Of a stretch of DNA of 64,000 nt, positions 8,618 to 17,039 are shown piece by piece (position 1 is the stretch's first letter; every line of letters begins with the position of its first letter). The translations under genes and the position numbers were made by a program. The notes below the pieces were generated by a model. That model was given only the letters and a program-made list of their open reading frames with translations. It searched no databases and was not told the origin of the DNA. Origin of the DNA: UBA830 sp036339975 (GTDB taxonomy: Bacteria > Pseudomonadota > Alphaproteobacteria > MPNO01 > UBA830); assembly GCA_036339975.1 (NCBI GenBank), contig JAYYZV010000155.1, positions 1 to 64,000 on the forward strand, in the 5' to 3' direction.

Positions 8618-9430
8618 GTGTCTGAAATATCGAAGCCCGACGCAACTCCCGGCAAGATGCATGCCTGTAAAGAAAACGGTATTGGTTGGATGATTTACGA
8701 TCAACAGGCCAAATACAATGCCGTGACCTATGATATGCGTCGCGCAATTCCCGGGATCATGGCGGATTTTGAGGCTGACGACGAAATCCGGGTGGTGGTG
8801 ATCACTGGGGCCGGAGAGAAAGCATTTATTTCCGGGTCCGATATTTCTCAGTTCGATGAAAAGCGTTCGTCGGAAGAGGCGAGGCGGAGATACGACGAGG
8901 CCTCTGAAATGGCCAATCTGGCGATGCGCAACTTCCCAAAACCGATGATCGGGATGATCCATGGGTTTTGCTTGGGCGCGGGTGTGCTTACGGCGATGCT
9001 CTGTGACTTCCGCATCGCCGCGGAAAATGCTCAATTTGGGGCACCTCCCGCAAAGCTTGGCCTCGGCTTCGGATATAGTGGGGTCGACGACCTAGTGAAG
9101 CTGGTGGGTCCGGCCTATGCCGCTGAAATTCTGTTCACCGGTAACCGTTATGATGCGAGGGATGCCCTTAAGATGGGCTTGGTCAGCCGGATTGTACCAT
9201 ACGATGAACTCCGGGAGAGCGTGCGGGAAATAGCCACCACCATCGCTGCCAATGCCCCGCTTACATTGAAATCGGTTAAGACATCTATTCGCAACGTTCA
9301 GCTCGACCGGCGCGCGCGTGACATGAAGACCGTCCAAGCTCAGATAGACGCCTGCTTCGCCAGCGAGGATTACAAGGAAGGCCGACAGGCGTTTATGGAC
9401 AAGCGAAAGCCGGTTTTTATAGGGAAATAG
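8618..9430 (+). CDS. Enoyl-CoA hydratase/isomerase (crotonase) family protein lacking both usual glutamates
   Basis: Crotonase-fold acyl-CoA enzyme, 270 aa. The oxyanion-hole segments are FISGSDISQF (about 70-79) and HGFCLGAG (115-122). The two glutamates of true enoyl-CoA hydratases are missing: the first site reads GAGVLTAMLCD (Leu where Glu is usual), the second AQFGAPPAKLG (Pro). The protein therefore probably catalyses something other than ordinary hydration, such as isomerisation or hydrolysis, or it has diverged. GTG at 8618 is preferred over an upstream in-frame start at 8573 because AAGGA (8603-8607) precedes it by ten bases. It converges with ispB six bases away. Confidence 0.88.
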   Translation: MSEISKPDATPGKMHACKENGIGWMIYDQQAKYNAVTYDMRRAIPGIMADFEADDEIRVVVITGAGEKAFISGSDISQFDEKRSSEEARRRYDEASEMANLAMRNFPKPMIGMIHGFCLGAGVLTAMLCDFRIAAENAQFGAPPAKLGLGFGYSGVDDLVKLVGPAYAAEILFTGNRYDARDALKMGLVSRIVPYDELRESVREIATTIAANAPLTLKSVKTSIRNVQLDRRARDMKTVQAQIDACFASEDYKEGRQAFMDKRKPVFIGK

Positions 9431-9436
9431 GTATTT

Positions 9437-10459
9437 CTAGTAACTGCGGTGGATCGCAAATTCTACAGCCTCTATCAGTGACCGCTTAATGTATCCATCC
9501 GGGAACGGTTCGAGAGAAGCCCGAGCTTTCGCACCATACTCATGGGCACGTTCCATGGTCGCGGCCAGCGCGCCGGATTTTTCCAGCATTGAGACTGCAC
9601 GACGGAAGTCTCCTTTTTTCTGTTCAAGGTCTTCCAACGCGCGGCGCCAGAAGGCTTTTTCATTATTGTCCGCAGTCCTGAAAGCTAAAACGACGGGCAG
9701 GGTGATTTTGCCATCGCGGAAATCATCACCCACGGCCTTTCCTAGCGTTGCCTGTCGAGCTGAATAGTCCAGCACGTCATCTACTAACTGGAAGGCCATG
9801 CCGATATTGTGACCGAAATACGAAAGCGCCTTCCAGTCGGCTTCGGGCCGCTCTGCAATGACGGCGCCGATCTCGCTGGCAGCGGCGAAAAGCTTCGCTG
9901 TCTTGGAACTGATCACTTCTAGGTAGTCCGACTCGGCCGTTTCGGTGTCGTTGGCAGTGACAAGCTGCAGTACCTCCCCCTCCGCGATAATCGACGAGGC
10001 CTGCGACAGGATGCGGAGCACGTCGAGATTGCCGTCTTCGACCATCAGTTCGAAAGCGCGGCTGAACAAAAAGTCACCAACCAACACGCTGGATTTGTTA
10101 CCCCACAAGGCGTTGGCACTTGCCGCGCCGCGGCGAAGATCACTTTCGTCGACGACGTCATCATGTAGAAGCGTCGCTGTGTGAATGAACTCCACGCAGG
10201 CAGCGAGACCGATGTGCCGGTTAGCCTCGTAGCCGCACATCCGAGCGCTAGCGATGGTGAGCATCGGGCGTAAACGTTTTCCGCCAGCAGCAATGATATG
10301 GCTTGCGACCTGTGGAATTAAAATGACGGGACTTTCCATCCGATCAATAATAGTCTGGTTGACCCGCTGGATATCATCCAATGTCAGTGCGGTCAGCGCG
10401 TCGATGGACGGCTTAGGACGCTCTTGGCGTTCACGTTCAAAGTCGACAATAACGCTCAC
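9437..10459 (-). CDS. ispB: Octaprenyl-diphosphate synthase (long-chain polyprenyl synthase)
   Basis: Trans-polyprenyl diphosphate synthase of 340 aa that elongates farnesyl diphosphate with isopentenyl diphosphate to make the ubiquinone side chain. The first aspartate-rich motif is HDDVVD (Asp100, 101, 104), the second is VDDVLD (Asp227, 228, 231), and the GGKRLRP substrate site is at 59-65. Length is usual. Small residues just before the first motif fit a long-chain enzyme, though the exact chain length cannot be read. It is divergent from the DUF2007 / methyltransferase pair, a common alphaproteobacterial arrangement. Confidence 0.95.
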   Translation of the reverse strand: MSVIVDFERERQERPKPSIDALTALTLDDIQRVNQTIIDRMESPVILIPQVASHIIAAGGKRLRPMLTIASARMCGYEANRHIGLAACVEFIHTATLLHDDVVDESDLRRGAASANALWGNKSSVLVGDFLFSRAFELMVEDGNLDVLRILSQASSIIAEGEVLQLVTANDTETAESDYLEVISSKTAKLFAAASEIGAVIAERPEADWKALSYFGHNIGMAFQLVDDVLDYSARQATLGKAVGDDFRDGKITLPVVLAFRTADNNEKAFWRRALEDLEQKKGDFRRAVSMLEKSGALAATMERAHEYGAKARASLEPFPDGYIKRSLIEAVEFAIHRSY

Positions 10460-10537
10460 GGAGGCCTCGATTCTTGACGATTGCTATAGATATACGGAAC
10501 ATAGTTCGAGCAAGGTGCCGGTCAAGATGGAAGAAGC

Positions 10538-10756
10538 ATGAAAGAACTGCTCCGATCCAATGAAATTGTGTTTCTGTCGTGGGTTGAAGCGCTGCTCAAA
10601 TCCGAAGGCGTAGAAACCTTCATCCTCGACGGCCATATGAGTGTGCTGGAAGGCAGCGTCAGTGCTATACCCCGAAGGATCATGGTTTCTGAAAAAGACT
10701 ATCATCGTGCACGCGGGGTACTTCATGAATCGGGCGAAGGAGATCGTTTTGCCTGA
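10538..10756 (+). CDS. DUF2007 putative signal-transducing protein
   Basis: Small protein of 72 aa, MKELLRSNEIVFLSWVEALL onward, matching the DUF2007 family (a PII-like small fold, function unproven). It usually sits just upstream of the tRNA1(Val) methyltransferase gene, as here. The start ATG is 17 bases after AAGATGGAAGAAG, a weak ribosome site. Its 3' end overlaps the likely start of the next gene by eight bases, so the two are probably translationally coupled. Confidence 0.82.
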   Translation: MKELLRSNEIVFLSWVEALLKSEGVETFILDGHMSVLEGSVSAIPRRIMVSEKDYHRARGVLHESGEGDRFA

Positions 10757-11513
10757 GCGGCCATTCGCCGCGCTACCCGAAGGAATCAGTGAGGATTCAT
10801 TTCTCGGCGGGACCGTGACCCTACGTCAGCCCGTCCGCGGTTATCGGGCCGCGATAGATCCCGTAATGTTGGCGGCATCGGTGAATGCGGGACCGGGGGA
10901 GCGGGTGCTGGAAGCTGGAACAGGGCATGGTGCTCCGGCGATATGTCTTGCAAGACGTGTCCCCGAATGCATTGTTACTGGCCTTGAGATCCAGCCCGAT
11001 CTGGTGCGCCTGGCGAATGATAACGCTCGGCTGAACGGTCTGGCCAAAAACGTTCAGGTTATGATAGGTGATTTGGGGAGGCAAATGCCGCGAATTGCGG
11101 CCGGGGCATTCGACCACGTGATGGCAAACCCTCCGTTTCTTGATGCGGCCCATGCCCACAAGTCGCCGGATGGTGGTCGCGCCGCCGCGAACGTGGAAGG
11201 CGAAGCCAAACTGCGCGACTGGGTAGAGTTTCTTTTGCGAATGGTGCGTCCAAAAGGCACAGTCACCCTTATACATCGTGCTGACCGGCTGGACGAAATT
11301 CTCACACTTTTGTATGGAAATGCAGGGGAAACGGTCGTGTTTCCCCTCTGGCCTAAACGAGACGTCGATGCCAAACGGGTGATTATATGTGCGCGCAAGG
11401 GAATTAGGGCGCCATTGACTATGTCGCCCGGGCTTATTTTGCACGAAGATGATGGCTCCTACACAAAACAGGCTGATGCAATTCTACGCGGCGGTGCCTG
11501 CTATCTTCGATAA
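10749..11513 (+). CDS. tRNA1(Val) (adenine37-N6)-methyltransferase-like protein
   Basis: SAM-dependent methyltransferase of 254 aa. Landmarks are SFLGGTVTLRQP near the N-terminus (shared by TrmN6-type enzymes), VLEAGTGHGAPAI (motif I), LEIQPDLVRLA (motif II) and ANPPF, the NPPF/Y motif of N6-adenine methylation. It probably modifies adenine 37 of tRNA-Val. The TTG at 10749 is chosen because AAGGAG (10737-10742) lies six bases before it; an in-frame ATG at 10725 and an ATG at 10641 have no ribosome site. With the TTG start it overlaps the DUF2007 gene by eight bases. Confidence 0.82.
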   Translation: MPERPFAALPEGISEDSFLGGTVTLRQPVRGYRAAIDPVMLAASVNAGPGERVLEAGTGHGAPAICLARRVPECIVTGLEIQPDLVRLANDNARLNGLAKNVQVMIGDLGRQMPRIAAGAFDHVMANPPFLDAAHAHKSPDGGRAAANVEGEAKLRDWVEFLLRMVRPKGTVTLIHRADRLDEILTLLYGNAGETVVFPLWPKRDVDAKRVIICARKGIRAPLTMSPGLILHEDDGSYTKQADAILRGGACYLR

Positions 11514-11529
11514 ATGATATAAATGTCCC

Positions 11530-12399
11530 ATGACTTTCGATGAAATCAAGAACATCCTCAGCAATCTGATTGCAAGACTCCCAGTCGAGCGCTTCCGCAA
11601 CCCGCCGCCGGTAATTGGCATACTGCGATTGGAAGGTGTAATCGGCCGGTCTGCAGGATCTGGCCGTCAGAGCCTAAGCCTCGACAGTTACGAGCGTGCC
11701 ATCGGCAAGCTGTTCGATCGAAAAAACCTCAAAGCCGTTGCGCTGGTAATAAATTCCCCGGGTGGCTCGCCGGTGCAAAGTGCCCTGATTGCCAAACGTA
11801 TCCGTGATCTTGCTGATGATAAGGGTATGCCTGTTGTATCCTTCTGCGAGGATGTCGCTGCATCGGGCGGCTACTGGCTGGCCTGCGCAGGCGACGAGAT
11901 TTTTGCAGACGCTAATTCGATTGTCGGTTCGATCGGAGTGATTTCCGCCGGGTTCGGGTTTGCAGATCTGATAGAACGTTTCGGGATCGAACGTCGGATT
12001 TATTCGACTGGCCCTCGTAAGGGCATGCTTGACCCATTCCAGGATGAGAAACCTGAAGACGTGGATCGGCTACGTGAATTACAAGAAGATGTCTTCGAAA
12101 ACTTCAAATCCTACGTCTATGAGCGCCGCGGCGACATGCTGAAGGGGAGTGACGAGGCACTGTTCACCGGAGACATCTGGACCGGTAATCAGGCTCTCGA
12201 GATCGGGCTTGTCGACGGACTGGCCGAGATGCGCTCGGAGATGCGAAAACGGTACGGTGACAAGGTTAAATTCTATAAGGCCGGCGTGCGCCGAGGCCTG
12301 TTCAGTCGTTTGCGGAACCGCAGTTTGTCAATAACTGCCCCAGCAGAAATCGTGTCGGCGCTAGACGACTGGGCGTTATGGAAACGCTACGGGCTCTAG
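11530..12399 (+). CDS. S49 family serine peptidase (SppA/SohB-like)
   Basis: Peptidase of 289 aa in the ClpP/crotonase fold. The Ser/Lys dyad is visible as Ser112 in VAASGGYWLA and Lys164 in STGPRKGMLDP. SPGGS at 76-80 is the oxyanion segment. Unlike SppA, no N-terminal membrane helix is evident, so it resembles the short soluble or peripherally bound S49 members of alphaproteobacteria, which degrade signal peptides or membrane-protein fragments. It follows the methyltransferase by 16 bases and precedes a small Cys-rich gene by 10, forming one operon. Confidence 0.9.
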   Translation: MTFDEIKNILSNLIARLPVERFRNPPPVIGILRLEGVIGRSAGSGRQSLSLDSYERAIGKLFDRKNLKAVALVINSPGGSPVQSALIAKRIRDLADDKGMPVVSFCEDVAASGGYWLACAGDEIFADANSIVGSIGVISAGFGFADLIERFGIERRIYSTGPRKGMLDPFQDEKPEDVDRLRELQEDVFENFKSYVYERRGDMLKGSDEALFTGDIWTGNQALEIGLVDGLAEMRSEMRKRYGDKVKFYKAGVRRGLFSRLRNRSLSITAPAEIVSALDDWALWKRYGL

Positions 12400-12409
12400 G
12401 AACGATGTT

Positions 12410-12616
12410 GTGATTCTTAAATTGGTTATTTTGATGCTGATCATTGGCATCGTTTGGTGGGGTTTTAAAAGGGTGGCCCGTCAGAATGTTGGTGGACAGG
12501 GCGCTGAGAAAAGGCGCGATCGGATTGAAAACGAAGAGATGTTGGCGTGTGACATATGTGGGACGTTCGTAACCGCGAGGTCGTCGAATTGTGGGCAGGA
12601 GAGGTGTCCCTTTTGA
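12410..12616 (+). CDS. Small membrane-anchored Cys-rich protein (PP0621-like)
   Basis: A 68-residue protein with GTG start. Residues 2-18 form one hydrophobic helix, followed by a basic stretch and a C-terminal zinc-ribbon-like motif CDICGTF...SSNCGQERCPF with four cysteines (CxxC and CxxxxC). This matches the PP0621 family of proteobacterial small membrane proteins, whose function is unknown. The N-terminal anchor should leave the Cys motif in the cytoplasm. It is immediately downstream of the S49 peptidase gene. Confidence 0.75.
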   Translation: MILKLVILMLIIGIVWWGFKRVARQNVGGQGAEKRRDRIENEEMLACDICGTFVTARSSNCGQERCPF

Positions 12617-12682
12617 GTGCTTAGAGGTCACCTATTTCTACGTCCTATGCCCGACTAAACCGCCTTTAATAAGGAAATCCTT

Positions 12683-13786
12683 ATGGACTGGTTTAAATTC
12701 TTTCTCAAGCGGACAAAGCGTTACGCCTATTCATTCTACATTTTGAATAAAAACAAGTTTCTCGGTAGAACATTCGTTCCGCCCCCGTATCGGCGGCTCT
12801 TTATCGAAACTGTCAGTTTCTGCAATCTAGAATGCAAGTTTTGCACCTATCCCAAACATCTGCATCCCCGTGGTGTAATGGAAGATGAATTATTCCGGCA
12901 AGGAATAGATCAAGCAGCCGCATTGGGTATTGATGAAATCGCCCTGACGCCTATCAACGGTGAGGTGTTTATGGATCGAAATATCCTAGAGCGGTGGCAG
13001 TATATTGAGGATAGCAGCATAAAATCCCACGTATTTTACACAAACTTTATAGGCGCTGATGAAACGATGATTTTAGCGCTGTTATCGATGAAAAAATGTC
13101 GTTTTATTGAAATAAGTCTGTACGGCCACGATCTTGAGAGTTTCAGTAAAATAACTGGAAGAAGCGAAATACAATTTAACCGATTGATCGAAAACCTTAG
13201 AATCCTGAAACGGCATCTGGATAGAAAGCGGCCCGGTTTAGAAATTGTGATTGCCTTTCGAACTTATCGGACCTTTCGCCTGAACGGCGCGGCCTCCGAC
13301 GGGCTTCTGGGTATAGTTAACCGGTTGGGCGCGGCTGGTGTCCATATCAGCGTCAGTTCAACGGTCGATAATTGGGGTGGCGATGTCACAAAGGATGATA
13401 TTTCCGGCATTCAAATGAACCTGACAGAGGGACGTCATCTATACCGAAAAGGCCCGTGTGGGCTCCCGTTTGACAGTGTGCAAGTGACCGCCAGTGGACA
13501 GGTGAATGCGTGCGCTTGCAGGGATCCGCGAGGTACTTTGAGGTTGGGTGACCTGCGATCAGAACCGCTTGCGGATATCCTGTCTCCTCTAAACAAAAGA
13601 TGGCTAAAAATCGTAGAAGACCATGAAGCTGGCCACTTCAATGACGTGTGTCGGTCTTGCGGCTTTTATAACAGCATTTACGACGAACGCCGTGCAAACG
13701 CCTTCAGGCAACTCGGTATCATCAGTAAGGAGGAGTTTATGTCGCGAGCAGTTTGTAAAGAAAATGGTCAAGCGCTTTCCCTTTAA
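12683..13786 (+). CDS. Radical SAM / SPASM domain protein
   Basis: Radical SAM enzyme of 367 aa. The [4Fe-4S]-binding motif is CNLECKFC (CxxxCxxC, about residues 49-56), preceded by RRLFIETVSF. TPINGEVFMD corresponds to the SAM-binding GE motif region. A C-terminal SPASM-type cysteine set follows: VNACACRDP and later VCRSCGFYN. SPASM proteins mature peptides, modify sugars or act in anaerobic sulfatase-type maturation. The first 35 residues are basic and aromatic, perhaps membrane-associating. The gene has a good AAGGA site (12674-12678), stands alone and looks AT-richer than its neighbours. No precursor peptide gene was seen next to it. Confidence 0.85.
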   Translation: MDWFKFFLKRTKRYAYSFYILNKNKFLGRTFVPPPYRRLFIETVSFCNLECKFCTYPKHLHPRGVMEDELFRQGIDQAAALGIDEIALTPINGEVFMDRNILERWQYIEDSSIKSHVFYTNFIGADETMILALLSMKKCRFIEISLYGHDLESFSKITGRSEIQFNRLIENLRILKRHLDRKRPGLEIVIAFRTYRTFRLNGAASDGLLGIVNRLGAAGVHISVSSTVDNWGGDVTKDDISGIQMNLTEGRHLYRKGPCGLPFDSVQVTASGQVNACACRDPRGTLRLGDLRSEPLADILSPLNKRWLKIVEDHEAGHFNDVCRSCGFYNSIYDERRANAFRQLGIISKEEFMSRAVCKENGQALSL

Positions 13787-14046
13787 TCGGCATTCGTGGG
13801 TGCCCTGCCTCCCGATAAACAAAACCGGACTTTGCGTCAGTTTACATTCTCTCTAGCCTTATGCACTAACGCCCCTTATCACCTCACCATTGGGACTGGG
13901 GAATTAGTTTTCATTATGATCACAACCATGAAAGAATTAGGTCAATTTCGACAGAATATTCCGTTTGTTCAGCGATTCGTTGACCCGCCTCCTGACCCCT
14001 CGTATTTTGCGACCCACTATCACCTCATGGGCCCGAGAATTACGCC

Positions 14047-14934
14047 ATGTCGCAGACCAACACTGCCGACACTTCCTTCCAATCGCTCATACTAAGGCTG
14101 CAAGCTTACTGGGCGGGGCAGGGCTGTGTCATTCTGCAGCCGTATGATATGGAAGTCGGCGCCGGGACATTCCATCCGGCGACGACCTTGCGGGCGCTCG
14201 GTCCGGAACCGTGGAAGGCGGCATACGTGCAGCCCTCAAGACGGCCGACTGACGGTCGCTATGGTCAAAATCCAAACCGGCTGCAGCATTACTACCAGTA
14301 CCAGACGATCTTGAAGCCGTCGCCTGCCAACAGTCAGGATTTGTATCTAGACTCTCTTCGTCAACTCGGCATCGATCCCGACTACCACGATATTCGTTTC
14401 GTGGAGGATGACTGGGAAAGCCCGACCCTTGGTGCGGCGGGCCTTGGGTGGGAGGTTTGGTGTGACGGAATGGAGGTCACCCAGTTCACCTATTTTCAGC
14501 AAGTTGGAGGCATTGAATGCGACCCCGTCGCAGTCGAAATGACCTACGGTCTTGAACGCCTCGCCATGTACATTCAGGGCGTGGATAACGTCTACGATCT
14601 GGATTTTAATGGCGCGGGCGTGTTCTACGGCGATGTGTTCCTGCGTGCCGAGAGAGAATTTTCGGCCTATAACTTCGAGCACGCAAACACCGAAAAACTA
14701 TTTCGCGAGTTTGAATATGCGGAAGACGAATGCCATGCGCTTCTGGATGAGAAACTTGCTTTGCCTGCTTACGATCAATGCATCAAGGCCAGCCACGTCT
14801 TCAACCTGCTGGATGCCCGGAATGCTATCAGCGTCACTGAACGCGCGTCCTACATCGGCCGGGTGCGGGCGTTGGCAAAGGGCAGTTGCGAAGCATGGTT
14901 GGGCACGACTGCCGCGGCCAATCCGGCGGGATAG
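14047..14934 (+). CDS. glyQ: Glycine--tRNA ligase alpha subunit
   Basis: Catalytic subunit (295 aa) of the heterotetrameric alpha2beta2 bacterial glycyl-tRNA synthetase. It shows the characteristic GCVILQPYDMEVGAGTFHPA and YVQPSRRPTDGRYGQNPNR segments of class II GlyQ. Length is usual. It is followed two bases later by glyS and then ppdK, forming an operon. The 260 bases upstream contain no gene and should hold the operon promoter; no clear -10/-35 pair was identified. Confidence 0.97.
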   Translation: MSQTNTADTSFQSLILRLQAYWAGQGCVILQPYDMEVGAGTFHPATTLRALGPEPWKAAYVQPSRRPTDGRYGQNPNRLQHYYQYQTILKPSPANSQDLYLDSLRQLGIDPDYHDIRFVEDDWESPTLGAAGLGWEVWCDGMEVTQFTYFQQVGGIECDPVAVEMTYGLERLAMYIQGVDNVYDLDFNGAGVFYGDVFLRAEREFSAYNFEHANTEKLFREFEYAEDECHALLDEKLALPAYDQCIKASHVFNLLDARNAISVTERASYIGRVRALAKGSCEAWLGTTAAANPAG

Positions 14935-14936
14935 CG

Positions 14937-17036
14937 ATGCCTGAACTTTTGTTTGAGCTATTTTCCGAGGAAATTCCCTCCCGTATGCAGAGCCGTGCCG
15001 TGGATGATCTGGCGCGACTAGCCACCTCAAGTCTGCAAGAGGCCGGGCTGGTACACGGCGACTTACGCACCTTTGTAACTCCTCGGCGATTAACGCTCGT
15101 CGTTGACGGGTTGCCCGAAAAACAGCCCGATCTGCGCGAGGAAAAACGTGGCCCTAATGTCGACGCGCCGGAAAAGGCAATTGAGGGTTTTTTGAAGGCC
15201 AACGGCTTGACCCGCGAGGAATGCGAGGAACGGACGCTGGAAAAAGGCACGTTTTTGTTCGCGGTGGTTGAACAGGCGGGTGCCGAAACGGCGCACATCT
15301 TAACCCAATTATTATCGGATGTGATCGCAAAATTTCGTTGGCAGAAGTCTATGCGGTGGGGGAGCGGGGGCCTGCGCTGGGTGCGTTCTCTGGAGCGGAT
15401 ATTGTGTCTATTTGACGGCCAAGTGCTGGCCGTCGCCACCCGGAACGACGTACCCTGTGGTGACGTTACATCCGGACATCGGTTTCTTGCCCCGGAAACG
15501 TTTGCCGTGACGCATTTCGCAGATTACGAGAAGAAGCTGCGCGATACATACGTGATTCTCGATCAGGAATATCGTAAAAGTTTCATCCTCAATGGGGTCC
15601 AGAATGCGGCGGCTGGAGAAGGACTGACGTTGCGCGAAGATACCGGCTTGTTGGAAGAGGTCGCGGGGCTAGTTGAATGGCCGGTTGTGTTGCTCGGGCG
15701 GATCGACGACGATTTCATGGATGTGCCGGACGAGGTGCTAATCACCTCGATGCGGGCCCATCAGAAATATTTTTCTTTGAAAAAAGACGATGGTTCCCTC
15801 GCGCCGTGTTTTGTAGTGGTGGCAAACATGGAGGCGAAGGACGGCGGAAAGTCGATAGTTTCCGGTAACGAGCGGGTGTTGCGGGCCCGGCTGGCGGATG
15901 CCAAGTTCTTCTGGGATCAGGACCGAAAGGCGACGTTGGAAAGCCGGATCCCGGTGCTGGCTAAGAGTGTGTTTCAAGCTAGGCTTGGCACCATGGCACA
16001 AAAAGTCCAACGAGTGACGGCGCTTTCCGGTGACATTGCTACTTTTATCCCCAACTGCGATGTCGAAAAGGCCCGGCGGGCAGCGCGTCTCGCCAAGGCC
16101 GACTTGGTGAGCGAAATGGTCTATGAGTTTCCCGAGCTGCAGGGCACAATGGGCCGCTATTACGCGCTCAACGATGGTGAGGATGCGGTCATCGCCGATG
16201 CCATCGCTGACCACTATTCCCCGGCGGGGCCGGGTGATGATTGTCCGACCTCTCCCGTTTCTGTGGCTGTCGCGTTGGCCGATAAGCTAGACACGCTGGT
16301 CGGTTTCTTTGCCATTGACGAAAAGCCGACTGGTTCGCGAGACCCCTATGCGCTGAGACGATCTGCGCTCGGTATCATTCGGCTGATCCTGGAGAACGAA
16401 CTGCGACTGCCATTGCGCGACGCTTTTTTGAAGGCCTATTGCGGTTATAACGACACCGTTTCCGGTTTTTCAAACACGTCCGCCGACAGTCGCCAACCAG
16501 AAATCGTCGAACGCGAACTGCTCGATTTCTTTGCCGACCGGTTAATGGTTCATTTGCGTGAGCGCGGTGTGCGCCGAGACTATGTCGAGGCGGTTTTTGC
16601 ACTGGGTGGGGACGACGATCTGGTTCGGCTTATCGCGCGGGTTGACGCCCTGTCCGGGTTTCTCGCAACCGATGACGGAGAGAATCTTTTGGCAGCCTAC
16701 AAACGCGCCTCGAATATCGTTGCAATCGAAGAAAAGAAGGAAGGCGTATCCTTTGGTGGGGGTGTTTCAGCCGATAAACTAACGCAGGTGGAAGAACGCG
16801 CCCTACTCGACGGGCTTTCTTCATCGTCGGCAAGCGCCAACGCTGCAATTAATGAAGAAAAATACGTTGTCGCGATGGAGGCTATGTCGTCTCTGCGTCG
16901 GCCAGTCGATTTGTTTTTTGAGAATGTCACGGTAAATGCCGACGACGCTGACCTTCGTAAAAACCGCCTGCGGCTGCTGTCGGAGTTCCGTTCTACACTC
17001 GGCAAGATCGCCGATTTATCGCGCATAGAGGGTTAG
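14937..17036 (+). CDS. glyS: Glycine--tRNA ligase beta subunit
   Basis: Beta subunit of 699 aa, which recognises tRNA-Gly and carries an HD-like central region and a C-terminal anticodon-binding domain. The start ATG at 14937 (MPELLFELFSEEIPSRM, the standard GlyS opening) is chosen over an upstream in-frame ATG at 14886 that lies inside glyQ. EEIP and DKLDTLVGFF are family landmarks. It is two bases after glyQ and four before ppdK. Confidence 0.97.
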   Translation: MPELLFELFSEEIPSRMQSRAVDDLARLATSSLQEAGLVHGDLRTFVTPRRLTLVVDGLPEKQPDLREEKRGPNVDAPEKAIEGFLKANGLTREECEERTLEKGTFLFAVVEQAGAETAHILTQLLSDVIAKFRWQKSMRWGSGGLRWVRSLERILCLFDGQVLAVATRNDVPCGDVTSGHRFLAPETFAVTHFADYEKKLRDTYVILDQEYRKSFILNGVQNAAAGEGLTLREDTGLLEEVAGLVEWPVVLLGRIDDDFMDVPDEVLITSMRAHQKYFSLKKDDGSLAPCFVVVANMEAKDGGKSIVSGNERVLRARLADAKFFWDQDRKATLESRIPVLAKSVFQARLGTMAQKVQRVTALSGDIATFIPNCDVEKARRAARLAKADLVSEMVYEFPELQGTMGRYYALNDGEDAVIADAIADHYSPAGPGDDCPTSPVSVAVALADKLDTLVGFFAIDEKPTGSRDPYALRRSALGIIRLILENELRLPLRDAFLKAYCGYNDTVSGFSNTSADSRQPEIVERELLDFFADRLMVHLRERGVRRDYVEAVFALGGDDDLVRLIARVDALSGFLATDDGENLLAAYKRASNIVAIEEKKEGVSFGGGVSADKLTQVEERALLDGLSSSSASANAAINEEKYVVAMEAMSSLRRPVDLFFENVTVNADDADLRKNRLRLLSEFRSTLGKIADLSRIEG

Positions 17037-17039
17037 TTT

